Below, piece after piece: positions 27,755 to 38,099 of a DNA stretch of 64,000 nucleotides. Below the pieces are notes generated by a model. That model saw only the letters and a list, made by a program, of their open reading frames with translations, was not told where the DNA came from and ran no database searches. The position numbers and the translations under genes were made by a program. Each line of letters begins with the position of its first letter. Position 1 is the stretch's first letter. This DNA is from Fimenecus sp045545735. GTDB lineage: Bacteria; Bacillota; Clostridia; Oscillospirales; Acutalibacteraceae. The DNA lies in the NCBI GenBank assembly GCA_045545735.1, contig JAZQBM010000004.1, positions 124,001-188,000 on the forward strand. Reading direction: 5' to 3'.

Positions 27755-27877
27755 ATCATTATTTATTATTGAGTAAGTTTTTCTAACAAAAATTTATCAT
27801 GACAAATGATATGTCCTATTCCAATCTCTTCTTTGTTTTTCTATATCACAAAGGGTTTCAAAAGTCCAGCGAAATAT

Positions 27878-28789
27878 TCATGTGCATTTTCTAAAATTAA
27901 TTTTAATATCTGCCGTTGCTAATTCGTTGACCGTTGGTACTAATGTACAGCTACTCAAAAACATGATCTCTGAATTCAGTCCAGTATTTGCCACTCCGTA
28001 AATCAAATCAAAATTATATCCTTGATAAGCATTATATATTGTTTTAATTTCGTCAACATCATCATATGTGACAATCCAGGGACAATTCAAATTTACAATC
28101 AAATCTCTTATTTGTTCGTGGTCTTTATGTTCAAAGAAGTTTTTATATAACTGCTTACCTTTACGATAATAAGGTGGGTCAAAATAGATAAACGCATTTC
28201 TCATATATCTTTGAGCGTAAACATTCAAAAATGTACGCACATCATGATTGTATAGGTGAATTTTATGTCTGTATTTTGCGATTTTTTTTACTCTTACAAT
28301 CAGATCATCTTTGTTAAACCTTGCATCAATTAAATAATTGCCGGTTTGATCATGTCCACCAATTGGTCCTGCACTTAAAATCCCAGAACGATTCGTGCGA
28401 TTTAAATAAAATGTCGCAAATCCAAGTTCAAATGAGTATTTTTTATTTTGTGTATTATAAATATCTTTCTGTTTTCTCCACTCAGCGTCGTTTATCGGCG
28501 TATCTTCTATCATTTTAATGAATTTTCGCGTATTTGTAAGTATTGCTCTCCACATAGAATATATCGCTTTATCATAATCGTTTATTACTATTTCACTGAC
28601 CGTTCCGTTAAATAGTAATTCGAGTGCCGTTCCGGCTCCGCCGGCGAAAGGCTCGATATAAACAGGATTCTGTAGGTTTGCCTTCTTAATCACTAAAGAT
28701 ACAAAAGGAGCAAGTTTGCTTTTGCCACCAGGATACCTAAGTGGAGAATAATTCTTTAATTTTATTTCTTGTATATTTTGTTGAGCCAT
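27878..28789 (-). CDS. D12-class DNA adenine methylase (Dam-like)
   Basis: About 303 residues from the ATG at 28789 (GGAGG six bases upstream; an ATG at 28846 has none). SAM-binding PLRYPGGKSKLAPFV and IEPFAGGAGTALELL and the catalytic YFDPPYY place it in the alpha-type N6-adenine methyltransferases. It would modify adenine in a short DNA site. It is the last gene of the long defence run, 58 bases after the large helicase, so it probably marks host DNA for the upstream system. The target sequence is unknown; a solitary phage-type Dam is the alternative. Confidence 0.85.
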   Translation of the reverse strand: MAQQNIQEIKLKNYSPLRYPGGKSKLAPFVSLVIKKANLQNPVYIEPFAGGAGTALELLFNGTVSEIVINDYDKAIYSMWRAILTNTRKFIKMIEDTPINDAEWRKQKDIYNTQNKKYSFELGFATFYLNRTNRSGILSAGPIGGHDQTGNYLIDARFNKDDLIVRVKKIAKYRHKIHLYNHDVRTFLNVYAQRYMRNAFIYFDPPYYRKGKQLYKNFFEHKDHEQIRDLIVNLNCPWIVTYDDVDEIKTIYNAYQGYNFDLIYGVANTGLNSEIMFLSSCTLVPTVNELATADIKINFRKCT

Positions 28790-28847
28790 ATTATGCCTCC
28801 AAGTAATTATTTCCGCCAGATATCTAGTGGCAAAAGCCACTTTCAAA

Positions 28848-31800
28848 TCAGACTGAGTAATCTCTAAATGTCATAAAAGCATTTGGCAACCAGTCTGTCA
28901 AATCATACGGATTAAAATAAAGTTTTTGTGGATCCGAGTTATCTTTTTTCATAAGAGCTGGAATGACTTCCAAACTTAAAGATTTGGGAAATTTTCTGCT
29001 ACCATCTTCCTCTATCAATTTCAACAAAGGATAAACCATTGCATCCGTCTCTTCCTTGTCATATTTAGATGGATACTTGTTTAGCTCAGCATAATCAAGT
29101 AACTGCAACCCCAACTTTCTATCAAAGAGATAATGATTCCTCTGATTATAATAATTATCAAGACAATTCTTACAAGATCTTGAGCATTCGCAATTACTCA
29201 AAATCTCTCGAGTCCTAACTAATACCCTATCTAGAATTGTTCCAATCAAAGATGAATATCCCGCACCACTTGTCAAATTGTCATAGAAGAACATTTCAAT
29301 ATGCGAATTTCCATCTCTTTTTATACGTGGTCTCCATCCACCACTTATTTCATTATAATCGATATCGAGTTCTAATGAAATAGCTTTTTTCATTGCCTCG
29401 TGTAACGTTGTTACAGCAGCCCTTAAAATCGCCTTTTCTTCAGAGTTGTTTATGCCGACTAGTTTGTTTGAATCATATTCTATATCCAACATAAACATAT
29501 CTGTCATAAACTCGTACCCGAGAAAAATGTTTGGTTCGACAGTGCCATCATGTCTACACAATGTTCGATCATGATATGGTTGTGTGAATTTGTAGTTACC
29601 TGTATCGGTCTCTTCCGCAACATCAGCACCTCCGCATTTTTTGCAAACATTAAATCCATTTTTTCGCTTTCCCATATTCACTGTAAGTACTTTTTTATCA
29701 GAAAGTTCTATATATTTTATATTGCTTTCACCATAACTCTGCATAGCATCTGCTGCACTTGGTACATATGAATAATATGGAGCCTCAGTATAGGTAAACT
29801 CTTCACTTTCATCTTCATGATGAACTTCTTCCCCCTTAACCGGAGCAAATCCCCATGGTTTTAACATTTTGTGAGGATCTACGCGTGCACCACAATAAGG
29901 ACAAGCTCCATCCTGAGCATCCTCCGCTTTGTTTCCAAACCAGTTACATTCCGTACACACAAAAATATCACTATAATAATCCGGACTATTGAAATAATAT
30001 TCAGCCTGATTATCTTCAAAGCCTTTTGGTCGGGGATTTGCGTAAACTCCACCACTTCGATAAATCTTTTTATCAATAGTAACAAATCTTCCAGGGGCAT
30101 ATTCGCTTAAGGCAACAGCAATATCGCGCTCGGGTGCATATCTTATTTCTCGGGGCGCATATTTGCCTTTCTCTGATTCCTCCTCAACAAAAAAGCGAAC
30201 CACATTTTTTGGGAAGGAATAGGAAGGGATAAATCCTTCGCTATAGAACACATCAAAAGCATCTGTTTCTTTATCATTTGCAGTATATTGTGCTCGCTTC
30301 CCTTCAGCAAGAACCATTAATTTGATCTTATTAAAACTTTCAATAGTTTTTTCCGTATTAAAGGACAATGATTTTGCATACTCGACAAATGCTACACCAA
30401 ATTCCTCACAGAAGGTTATTATACCAACATCCATAATACTATCAAAGCGTTCCTTCATCCCTGGTGATGACATAAAACCGTTTATAACCAACATGTTTGT
30501 ATGTCGCTGCAAAATTTTTGGGTTGTTTCTGTCTATCCACGGTTTTCTCGGGGCACCAGATATCATTTCATCGGGATGTGCAAAATAATGACTGTCATGA
30601 ACCCCTCCAGAAGCATATGTAACAATTGTTGATATACCGGCATTCTTTCGACCTGCTCGTCCTGCACGTTGCTGATAATTTTCACGCATTGGGGGAATAT
30701 TTCTCAAACCGACCGCAGTCAAAGAACCAATATCAATACCAACTTCCATCGTAGTTGTACAACTCAAAACATCAATGGAATTCTCACCGTGTTCGCCAGC
30801 ATTGATATCTTGAAATCTCATTTCGTATTTTTCTGTGCGACTCCAAGTTTCGCTTTTAACCCCTTTATGCGACAATTGTGCAGTATGTTCCTCTGTATCA
30901 ATTGTATGAATTCCGTCAATTTTTTCAAGAGCATTTAGAACAGGTATGCGCCAGAAGTCGAATCGTTCCAAATCTGCAACGCTTATTTTGGTAAGATCTT
31001 GTTTTTCAAAACAAGCACCACAGTAATCTCCTAACTTAAATGGTGACAGCTTACCGCACTTTGTACATCTATACCATTCAAAATGTTTGTCCGCTAATTC
31101 TATTTTCACTGTAGAAAGTTTAATATAATACTTGTTATTCGAGGCAGCACCAAAGAAAATATCTCGAATCTTTGTTGTCAAGGCTTCTATATTTGATTCC
31201 TGAATATCAAGATATTGAGGAAGTAGTTGGATAAGCTTTGAATCCAATGACCGAGAAAAGTCAAAAGAAAGTCCGAAATCTTGTGCTTTACTACGTCCTG
31301 GCAAATCTCTTCGTATATCATCGGGTATAGATTCACCAAGCGCCGCACTATCATCCATAACATCCCAAAACAACAATACTAACGCCTTATACAAATCGTT
31401 AGTGTTAATTTCAATCTCGTGCTCTTCCAAATCAAAAATGCAATCTTCTAACGCATCCGAAACAGGAGCAAGAAAACCAATTCCTATATCCTTAAAGGAA
31501 CGAGGACTTTCAGTGAAAAATGTTAATAGTTGTTCATAATACTCATCAGGCAAATTTTGATACTCCTGTGCCAATGCAGAGTAATCTATAGGTCTGCCCC
31601 TTCGAGCATATCGTTTTTTTCTATCAAAAAAGGTTCGCTTATCATCTTGAAATTTATCTCTACTCAATCCACTGAAAAAGGTTAATTGATTTTGAATGCA
31701 CACATCCAAGAATGCTGGATATAAATCAGCTAATGAGTGTTCTTTTTCGTCAATTTTAAGCAAGAGCGTGGACAACATAACAGCTTGGCGAAATGCATCC

Positions 31801-34055
31801 GCGTCTGAAGATTTCGACAAATCTCGTGCGAGTTTAGCTGCGTTTTGGCGCGAATCTGAAAATAATAAAACCTTTTTTCCTTGATTTATCATTTCGGACC
31901 TTGCTGGTTGCAACTCAAACTGTGCTTTTGTCAAATTGTAAAATGGAATATTTCCCTTTGTTGAAAAATCACTTGGTTTTTTCAACCTCATTGGTTTTCT
32001 GCATCTAGGACAAGTTGCAAAAGTATATGCGTGCTCATTTAAATCAAATTTATCTGTATAAATAACCCTCAACAAATTAGGATCATCTTTCTCAGATAGG
32101 TACAGTTTCCCTGTAAAAGGATCAAGCGACCCTATTTTATCCTTTGGATTACTATCATAACCATCAGGCACAACATATAAAAGCATTTCTTTTAAAGAAT
32201 TAACATCGCCATTCAATCCTCGTTGAGAGAAGACATACCAATAAGGATATCCTTCATTAAGTTGAACATACACTTTAAGATATAGTGCACCGCATTTCAC
32301 ATGGTTTACCAGCTCGTATATTCTTCCACCACATTCGCAATTCTCTTTTCGAAGAGAAATCACTTTTCCTAACTTCAATTTTTCTGCCTGTGAATATTTC
32401 GAACATGAGCAATTCGGATTAGAACAAGCATATATACCTTGTAATCCACGTAAGAACATGTGAAGTCTAACAGGGAAAAGAACATTTCCATCTTTACATG
32501 CCAAAGAAACTATAGATAACAAAGAGTCCAATGCTAATTCTGATTTTTCATGTTCTCCAAAGATTTGTTCTTTTAAGAAACTATACGATTTGGCGCCTTC
32601 TCTACAAAGCACGTTTAGTTTAACAAAAGCTTCATATCTCGGCAAATTATTATAAAGCCATTTTTGTGCTTCATTACAAGTAATATCTACTGGCAATTTT
32701 TCACAATATACTAATTCTGCAAACCTTTTAATTTTATCAGCAAATTCATTTTCTGTAACTTGCTCTGAACCGACTTCCGCTAAAGCATCTATGTCAAGAG
32801 AAATATCGGATTCTTCAGGTATTTCCTCTCTTTCACCATACAGAAATTCACAATCAGAAGGTGCTTTACCTGTGAGTCCTGTATAAAAATCATTAATTGA
32901 TTCCTGATCCTCTAGAGGCATACTAGCAGTAGTTAAAATAAACTGAACTTTTTCAAGATTAATTTCCAAACGCATAAAAAGACGTTCCAAAAGAAGTGCA
33001 ATCTCACCTCCCGAAGAACCTCTGTACATATGAGCTTCATCCAAAACAATAAGCAACTTGTTTTCTGGAGACTCATTTAACCACTGTTTTGTACTTTCCC
33101 AAATATGAGCTTCTCTTTGACGCATTAACATATACTCTAACATAGAATAATTAGTTACAAGAATATCCGGAGGACAAGATTGCATTTCAAAACGAGTGAT
33201 AAATTCTGCATCAAGTGGGTCGGGTGTATGAAAATTATTCTCCAGGTTGTCAATGAATTTTTTCATACCGTTTTTGCCATATCTTGCTGGATATTTATTA
33301 ATTCTATGCAAACCTTTAATGTTTAATTCTTGCTGTCTTTGTTTTTCTTCTGTAGCATTTTCATCTACCAAATAACTATCTCTAAAAGTTTCTGCTAATT
33401 CTCTGCTACTTGCCATTTTTGCATCGCCAGCATATGGTGTTCTCCCCGTATACATTCCAAAATGAGGAATTCTATCTACTTTCGCATCTTTTGTAAAATA
33501 TTCAATATATTCATCGGAGCCCATTATCCTTCTAAAACGTGCCAACTGATCGGAAACAAGGGCATTCATTGGATAAATAATCAATGTCCGTACTGCATTT
33601 GATTGAAAAGACTCAGGTCTTGTTTTAGCTTCATCAATACATTTTGAAATAATTGGCCAAATAAAGCACTCTGTTTTACCGGAACCTGTTCCAGTTGACA
33701 CAAAAAGATCTTTCCCAGAAATAAAAGATTGTAACGCTTTCACCTGATGTGCAAAAGGATCTTCAAACACTCCAAGTTTAGCTTCTATTAACTTTATTAA
33801 AAAATCTTTTATATGTGAAGGAATTTCTTCCTCTGAAGAGTTCTTAATTCCACTCTTCATTTTTTTATATGAGGCAGCCGTTTCAATATACGGCTCTTTT
33901 GCAATATTAGTGGCGTCAGAACACATCTCTCCAAGTATATCTTCAGCATATAATAATAAGGTTTCGCTATTTGCAAGATAGTCTGATTTTATGTAATTAC
34001 TCAAACGATTACGAATTGCATCATAATACTGTTGTACGCCATTATTTTCCATCAT
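28848..34055 (-). CDS. Very large DEAH helicase with DUF1998-type C terminus (DruE-like)
   Basis: A 1735-residue soluble protein. Motif I TGTGSGKT is at 121-128, motif II LDEAHMYRG near 338, motif III-like LTTASMP follows, and the second RecA lobe has LLFSDSRQNAAKLARD and the arginine motif QRAGRAGR near 1129. Several zinc-ribbon cysteine clusters are spread through the protein, and the end has CECSRSCKNCLDNYYNQ, the DUF1998 signature. MrfA/YprA helicases share the order but are under half this size; DruE of Druantia defence is a similarly large helicase with DUF1998. The start overlaps the previous stop by one base. A DNA-translocating effector of a defence system is the likely role. Confidence 0.85.
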   Translation of the reverse strand: MMENNGVQQYYDAIRNRLSNYIKSDYLANSETLLLYAEDILGEMCSDATNIAKEPYIETAASYKKMKSGIKNSSEEEIPSHIKDFLIKLIEAKLGVFEDPFAHQVKALQSFISGKDLFVSTGTGSGKTECFIWPIISKCIDEAKTRPESFQSNAVRTLIIYPMNALVSDQLARFRRIMGSDEYIEYFTKDAKVDRIPHFGMYTGRTPYAGDAKMASSRELAETFRDSYLVDENATEEKQRQQELNIKGLHRINKYPARYGKNGMKKFIDNLENNFHTPDPLDAEFITRFEMQSCPPDILVTNYSMLEYMLMRQREAHIWESTKQWLNESPENKLLIVLDEAHMYRGSSGGEIALLLERLFMRLEINLEKVQFILTTASMPLEDQESINDFYTGLTGKAPSDCEFLYGEREEIPEESDISLDIDALAEVGSEQVTENEFADKIKRFAELVYCEKLPVDITCNEAQKWLYNNLPRYEAFVKLNVLCREGAKSYSFLKEQIFGEHEKSELALDSLLSIVSLACKDGNVLFPVRLHMFLRGLQGIYACSNPNCSCSKYSQAEKLKLGKVISLRKENCECGGRIYELVNHVKCGALYLKVYVQLNEGYPYWYVFSQRGLNGDVNSLKEMLLYVVPDGYDSNPKDKIGSLDPFTGKLYLSEKDDPNLLRVIYTDKFDLNEHAYTFATCPRCRKPMRLKKPSDFSTKGNIPFYNLTKAQFELQPARSEMINQGKKVLLFSDSRQNAAKLARDLSKSSDADAFRQAVMLSTLLLKIDEKEHSLADLYPAFLDVCIQNQLTFFSGLSRDKFQDDKRTFFDRKKRYARRGRPIDYSALAQEYQNLPDEYYEQLLTFFTESPRSFKDIGIGFLAPVSDALEDCIFDLEEHEIEINTNDLYKALVLLFWDVMDDSAALGESIPDDIRRDLPGRSKAQDFGLSFDFSRSLDSKLIQLLPQYLDIQESNIEALTTKIRDIFFGAASNNKYYIKLSTVKIELADKHFEWYRCTKCGKLSPFKLGDYCGACFEKQDLTKISVADLERFDFWRIPVLNALEKIDGIHTIDTEEHTAQLSHKGVKSETWSRTEKYEMRFQDINAGEHGENSIDVLSCTTTMEVGIDIGSLTAVGLRNIPPMRENYQQRAGRAGRKNAGISTIVTYASGGVHDSHYFAHPDEMISGAPRKPWIDRNNPKILQRHTNMLVINGFMSSPGMKERFDSIMDVGIITFCEEFGVAFVEYAKSLSFNTEKTIESFNKIKLMVLAEGKRAQYTANDKETDAFDVFYSEGFIPSYSFPKNVVRFFVEEESEKGKYAPREIRYAPERDIAVALSEYAPGRFVTIDKKIYRSGGVYANPRPKGFEDNQAEYYFNSPDYYSDIFVCTECNWFGNKAEDAQDGACPYCGARVDPHKMLKPWGFAPVKGEEVHHEDESEEFTYTEAPYYSYVPSAADAMQSYGESNIKYIELSDKKVLTVNMGKRKNGFNVCKKCGGADVAEETDTGNYKFTQPYHDRTLCRHDGTVEPNIFLGYEFMTDMFMLDIEYDSNKLVGINNSEEKAILRAAVTTLHEAMKKAISLELDIDYNEISGGWRPRIKRDGNSHIEMFFYDNLTSGAGYSSLIGTILDRVLVRTREILSNCECSRSCKNCLDNYYNQRNHYLFDRKLGLQLLDYAELNKYPSKYDKEETDAMVYPLLKLIEEDGSRKFPKSLSLEVIPALMKKDNSDPQKLYFNPYDLTDWLPNAFMTFRDYSV

Positions 34056-35047
34056 TAACCTCCTATAATTTCAATACCAAGATTTGAAATCACCTCAGAA
34101 ATAAAGGGTATAAAGTGATTCTTGATTATAAACTCTGTTTTATTAAAAGCATGTTGATCAGGCCATGAAATAAGTAACAATAAATAATACTCTCTATTGG
34201 GAAGGTGACCCTGAAAAATCAATTTAGAATAAGTGTCATCTAATTTTTCAATTCTCATCTTTACAGGATTTTTATAGAAATTCTTTAATGCAAAATACAA
34301 CCTTCTATATTCAAAAGAAGTTATCTTATCACCTGTTTCACTTAGTTCTTCCTTGCTATACAAGATAGTTCCATCATACGACTGAATCAAATAAAATGGA
34401 CCCAAAAGGCTTTTGCGACATACAGTAAAATTTGTATACATCTTATTTCCCCAAGACTGAGAGGGAGAAGCATAAGAAAGTGGGTTGAAAAATTGCATAT
34501 CTTGAAAATCCAAATCTCTATCTTCAAACATAACTATATCATATTTTGAATTTATATACTGTTCAGGTGTAAGTAAATCACGTATTAAAAGCTCTCTCCA
34601 TGAAACAGAAGAAGTGGTTTCCGAGTTAAATATTCCTAATCCATTAATTTCACTATCTCGTAATAAATTCAAGCATAATTTAAATGCTCCTGTGTTAACT
34701 GCACGAAGAATATCACACAAATGATTACGATTTTCATCATCCGTACAGAAATATCCAAACTCTTGATATATATGCCTAATTAATACCGGTAGTTGTGTAT
34801 CATCAGAACACAAAGATTGTTCAACATCCGGAAACAGCTCAATATAATTGCTTATTAAATTATTCAGAATATATGTTTGGTTGTGTTTTGTTGTTCCTGA
34901 ATTACCGTTTTGTTTTCCTGCAGCAATATGCAAACACCATTGTCCTAAAGCAGAGAATAAAACTCGGTATACAAAAGAGTTTTCGCTCTCTGCTTTATAT
35001 GGGATAATTTTCATATCAACTGACATGGATTTTATTAATTCATTCAT
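34055..35047 (-). CDS. Unknown protein in the helicase operon
   Basis: About 330 residues from the ATG at 35047, overlapping the previous gene by eight bases; a TTG at 35065 is the alternative. No membrane segment, no nucleotide-binding or nuclease motif. Landmarks are GQWCLHIAAGK near the start, FFNPLSYASPSQSWGN in the middle, and a tail with ILLYSKEELSETG-like and HLPNREYYLLLLISWPD segments. The tight overlap with the large helicase (one base) suggests a dedicated partner, comparable in position with the small Dru proteins of Druantia, though I see no identity with any of them. Confidence 0.7.
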   Translation of the reverse strand: MNELIKSMSVDMKIIPYKAESENSFVYRVLFSALGQWCLHIAAGKQNGNSGTTKHNQTYILNNLISNYIELFPDVEQSLCSDDTQLPVLIRHIYQEFGYFCTDDENRNHLCDILRAVNTGAFKLCLNLLRDSEINGLGIFNSETTSSVSWRELLIRDLLTPEQYINSKYDIVMFEDRDLDFQDMQFFNPLSYASPSQSWGNKMYTNFTVCRKSLLGPFYLIQSYDGTILYSKEELSETGDKITSFEYRRLYFALKNFYKNPVKMRIEKLDDTYSKLIFQGHLPNREYYLLLLISWPDQHAFNKTEFIIKNHFIPFISEVISNLGIEIIGG

Positions 35048-36620
35048 TTGCAAACCATTCTCCAATTAACTCATTATATGGACATCTACCTATATACTTC
35101 TGCAATGTTTCCGATAATCGCATAGGTTGTTTGTTGCAAACACACATACAAAAAGGAAGTATATTATAAATTAGTTCTGCGGAGATATCATCATCACTTG
35201 AAACACCGTGACGACCCACACTGGTTGACAAGTGTTCGAGACATAATTCCGCAAGAATTTTATTTAATATTTTCAAATGACGACTTTGTTTATGGGAAGT
35301 TTTCAAGGAATATATTTCTTCAGTTGCTGTAAGAGGATCTTCATTTATTTCAACTTGACCCAATAATTGATTATAATAACTCACGTTTATGTAACTACAA
35401 TATTTAAAAAACTCTGAAGAAATATAATTCAATGTCCTATCATAAGAAGTGGTCACAAAAATAATCTTATCTCCAAACATTTTAAAAATTGGTAGCAATA
35501 GTGTTTCGTTATAATTTCCGATAAAGTTATCTAAAAGAACAACGCGTTTAGACTCTGACAAAAAGCCAAAAATATCTTCTGCCGATATAGCCGAATTATA
35601 TCTTAATAAAGATACTTCTTGCGACCCAATTAAAGCATTTGCAACACATTTTGCAAGATTCAATCCTGATTGCTCACTTGTTATTATGGGAACACCACAA
35701 AACAAAATTTTAGCAAGATAACTCTTTAATAGTGCGCCTCCAGGTATAGAACCATCGATTCCTAAGTCCTCAAATACATAAGACAAATTCTCCTGAAATT
35801 CACGCATATCAATTGGTCTCAACAAAGAAAACTCTCTAATACTCGTATTCAATTTATTCTTTCTTTCGTTTTCTATACGTAAAATCAAGTCACTCTCCAA
35901 AGTTTCCTTTTCTTTTGTAATTTCATTAATTTGGGACAAAAGTTGATTTATATATTCTTTTTGTTGCTTTATTTGCTTTTCAAAAAATATTGATTTTCCC
36001 TTGAACTCTTCTAAATCCGATGCAAGGTCATGAATTTTGACTTTAGTTTTTCTTAAATCCTCTAGTTCTTCTAGAGTTTGTTGAAGTCTATTTTGAAGTT
36101 TTCTCGTATCAGAATCTTTTTTTCTATTTACAGATTCCATGTCCTGAATAGAGTTTTGAAGTTCCTTAACCTGCCCACTCAGATTCTCTATCTGTTGTTT
36201 TGTTGTTTTATAATCATAAACCAAATCAGAAATCAAGGAAATCTGCTCACCAGTATAATCCTTATCAACTAATTTGAAATATGTACCAACATTATCTGCA
36301 AAATAAGATTGAGACAATGTATGAACAATAGCCGCAGTTTCGCTTTTCCCATTATCAAGGTAATTTTCGTATGCATTCTGTATTTGCAACAACCACATTT
36401 TAATTATCTTTTCAACAAACGAAGAAATAAAATCACGGCTTAAATTGTTTGCTAAAAGTTTTGTGGCATTCTTGGGAGTCAAAGAGGCAGGACGAAATCC
36501 AGGAAGAATTTTAGAAAATTCCTTCGGGTTCATTTTGAAATATTTTATAACATCACTATGTGGTATTGAGGCACAGATAAACTCAATTTCTTCTGATGAT
36601 AAAAGATCTAAATATTTCAC
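35040..36620 (-). CDS. Coiled-coil protein with degenerate NTPase-like C-terminal region
   Basis: 526 residues from a GTG start six bases after GGAGGG; the start lies inside the stop of the previous gene (GTGA overlap). An N-terminal helical domain (1-135) is followed by a coiled coil (about 140-265, heptads of Leu/Ile with Lys/Glu) and a domain in which PIITSEQSGLNLAKCVANAL sits where a P-loop would be and KRVVLLDNFIG looks like a Walker B strand. The lysine-serine of Walker A is missing, so ATPase activity is doubtful. No family recognised. It may be the structural or sensing subunit of the helicase system. Confidence 0.72.
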   Translation of the reverse strand: MKYLDLLSSEEIEFICASIPHSDVIKYFKMNPKEFSKILPGFRPASLTPKNATKLLANNLSRDFISSFVEKIIKMWLLQIQNAYENYLDNGKSETAAIVHTLSQSYFADNVGTYFKLVDKDYTGEQISLISDLVYDYKTTKQQIENLSGQVKELQNSIQDMESVNRKKDSDTRKLQNRLQQTLEELEDLRKTKVKIHDLASDLEEFKGKSIFFEKQIKQQKEYINQLLSQINEITKEKETLESDLILRIENERKNKLNTSIREFSLLRPIDMREFQENLSYVFEDLGIDGSIPGGALLKSYLAKILFCGVPIITSEQSGLNLAKCVANALIGSQEVSLLRYNSAISAEDIFGFLSESKRVVLLDNFIGNYNETLLLPIFKMFGDKIIFVTTSYDRTLNYISSEFFKYCSYINVSYYNQLLGQVEINEDPLTATEEIYSLKTSHKQSRHLKILNKILAELCLEHLSTSVGRHGVSSDDDISAELIYNILPFCMCVCNKQPMRLSETLQKYIGRCPYNELIGEWFANE

Positions 36621-38038
36621 AACTTACCCTCCTCAATATACTTTTTCACTAAAGAATTAATCAAACCTGTTTTTTCGCAGTTTTTTATGTATTTTACTAT
36701 ATAATTGGGCATTCCATCATCACAAATCCTATTGTATGGTTCAACCACCTTATAGTGTTTTATTATATCAACTAATAAATCTTCACCATTCAAGTCCCTA
36801 TCTACAGCTGATTTGATAATCCGTGTAAGACATCCATTTGAGTATTCGCATACATAAGAAGTGGGAGTTAATACAATTTTTTCACCATATTCTAATTTCC
36901 TAACTCCGCTTTCAGAAAATAAATAATGTCTATTCTTTTCGGGAATAAAAATTTTTTTCACGAATTCCTGCTCAACCTTGTTTTCTTGCAAAACAAAAAT
37001 TGAGTTTTGAGAGCTCACTTCTAATTCAGCATTTTTCTTTGTAATTTTAATGAGCTTGTCAACATTTATCCTTGTAATATTAGAATCTATTGTTTGTATA
37101 TTTTCAGAAGCTGTATTAATGTTTCCATATGGTTGCAGCTTAAAACTACTCGATAAAAAGGCATTGTTTGTGGATATCACAGTAATTCCATCAACGTCAC
37201 TTGCAGGTGGCCAAAGCAATGTAATAGATTCCGAAGTATCTAGTTTATATCCCCACTGCTTAAGCATTCCCTCTATTTCACTTGTCTTGTCTATAATTGT
37301 AATTACCGAAGCCCAAATATGATTTCTCATGGAAACAAAATCAAATTCCTGTTCAATAACCACTCCTGGCAATTTCCTTAGCTTTAATTGAGCTCCGTTC
37401 CCACCCACAAGAGCTACAAAATATCGGATACCTGTATATAATGTGTCGCTTCTGACTAATTTTGCATTGTAATCTTTTCTTTCTCCCTGAATTTTAAAGA
37501 AAGAGGGAGTATTTTCTCGAAATATCATATGTGTTCTTTTATTGGGATTAAAAGAATTAGATATGTAATAAACTGGTGAAAAAGTCTCCAGCATAACTAA
37601 TTTCACACAATCCGCAGAAAAGTTCTTCCGATCTATTTTTTGTTCAAAAAAAGGTTCAGTATTTCCGTAAGTTCTTATTTCAATACTAATATTCTCTTTT
37701 TCATAATTTGATATTTCATTTTCATTAAAGCGAAATCCTATATAAAAGCATTTAGTGATGCTATTGAAATAAAATTCTACCTTTTCTCTATCTTTTTTTC
37801 GTATTCTAGAGTTCGCACCCACCAATCCATATTTACCAAGATACTTTTCGCAATTAACATCATTATTGCCACTACGATGTCTAAAATGAGCCACCATACT
37901 GTTACTGTGTTTTGCAGCTATTAACACCTCTTCGCCGCAACAAGCACATTCATATCTATACGTCTCATCAGCACTATTTTGCGCTGCTAGTTCAGATGGA
38001 ACTACTTCTTGTAAAAAGGTATCGTAAGCATATAACAT
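36617..38038 (-). CDS. CoiA-like zinc-ribbon protein
   Basis: 473 residues. The N terminus has YECACCGEEVLIAAKHS, then AHFRHRSGNNDVNCEKY, a Cys2-plus-His/Cys arrangement like the N-terminal zinc ribbon of competence CoiA-family proteins. In CoiA a nuclease-like domain follows, but here the rest is beta-rich and I see no PD-(D/E)xK residues. The protein may bind nucleic acid through the ribbon. AAAGGTG precedes the ATG. It lies 61 bases after the Argonaute gene and overlaps the next gene by four bases, so it belongs to the helicase set. Confidence 0.65.
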   Translation of the reverse strand: MLYAYDTFLQEVVPSELAAQNSADETYRYECACCGEEVLIAAKHSNSMVAHFRHRSGNNDVNCEKYLGKYGLVGANSRIRKKDREKVEFYFNSITKCFYIGFRFNENEISNYEKENISIEIRTYGNTEPFFEQKIDRKNFSADCVKLVMLETFSPVYYISNSFNPNKRTHMIFRENTPSFFKIQGERKDYNAKLVRSDTLYTGIRYFVALVGGNGAQLKLRKLPGVVIEQEFDFVSMRNHIWASVITIIDKTSEIEGMLKQWGYKLDTSESITLLWPPASDVDGITVISTNNAFLSSSFKLQPYGNINTASENIQTIDSNITRINVDKLIKITKKNAELEVSSQNSIFVLQENKVEQEFVKKIFIPEKNRHYLFSESGVRKLEYGEKIVLTPTSYVCEYSNGCLTRIIKSAVDRDLNGEDLLVDIIKHYKVVEPYNRICDDGMPNYIVKYIKNCEKTGLINSLVKKYIEEGKL

Positions 38039-38099
38039 AATTTCACCTTTATAAGAATACTTATCCTTTCATGTCATTATAGCTTTATACGCATACGGA

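Noticed and set aside
28848..34055. DISARM system
   Set aside because: DISARM has separate helicase and DUF1998 genes with its own methylases; here both parts are in one chain and the other neighbours do not fit.
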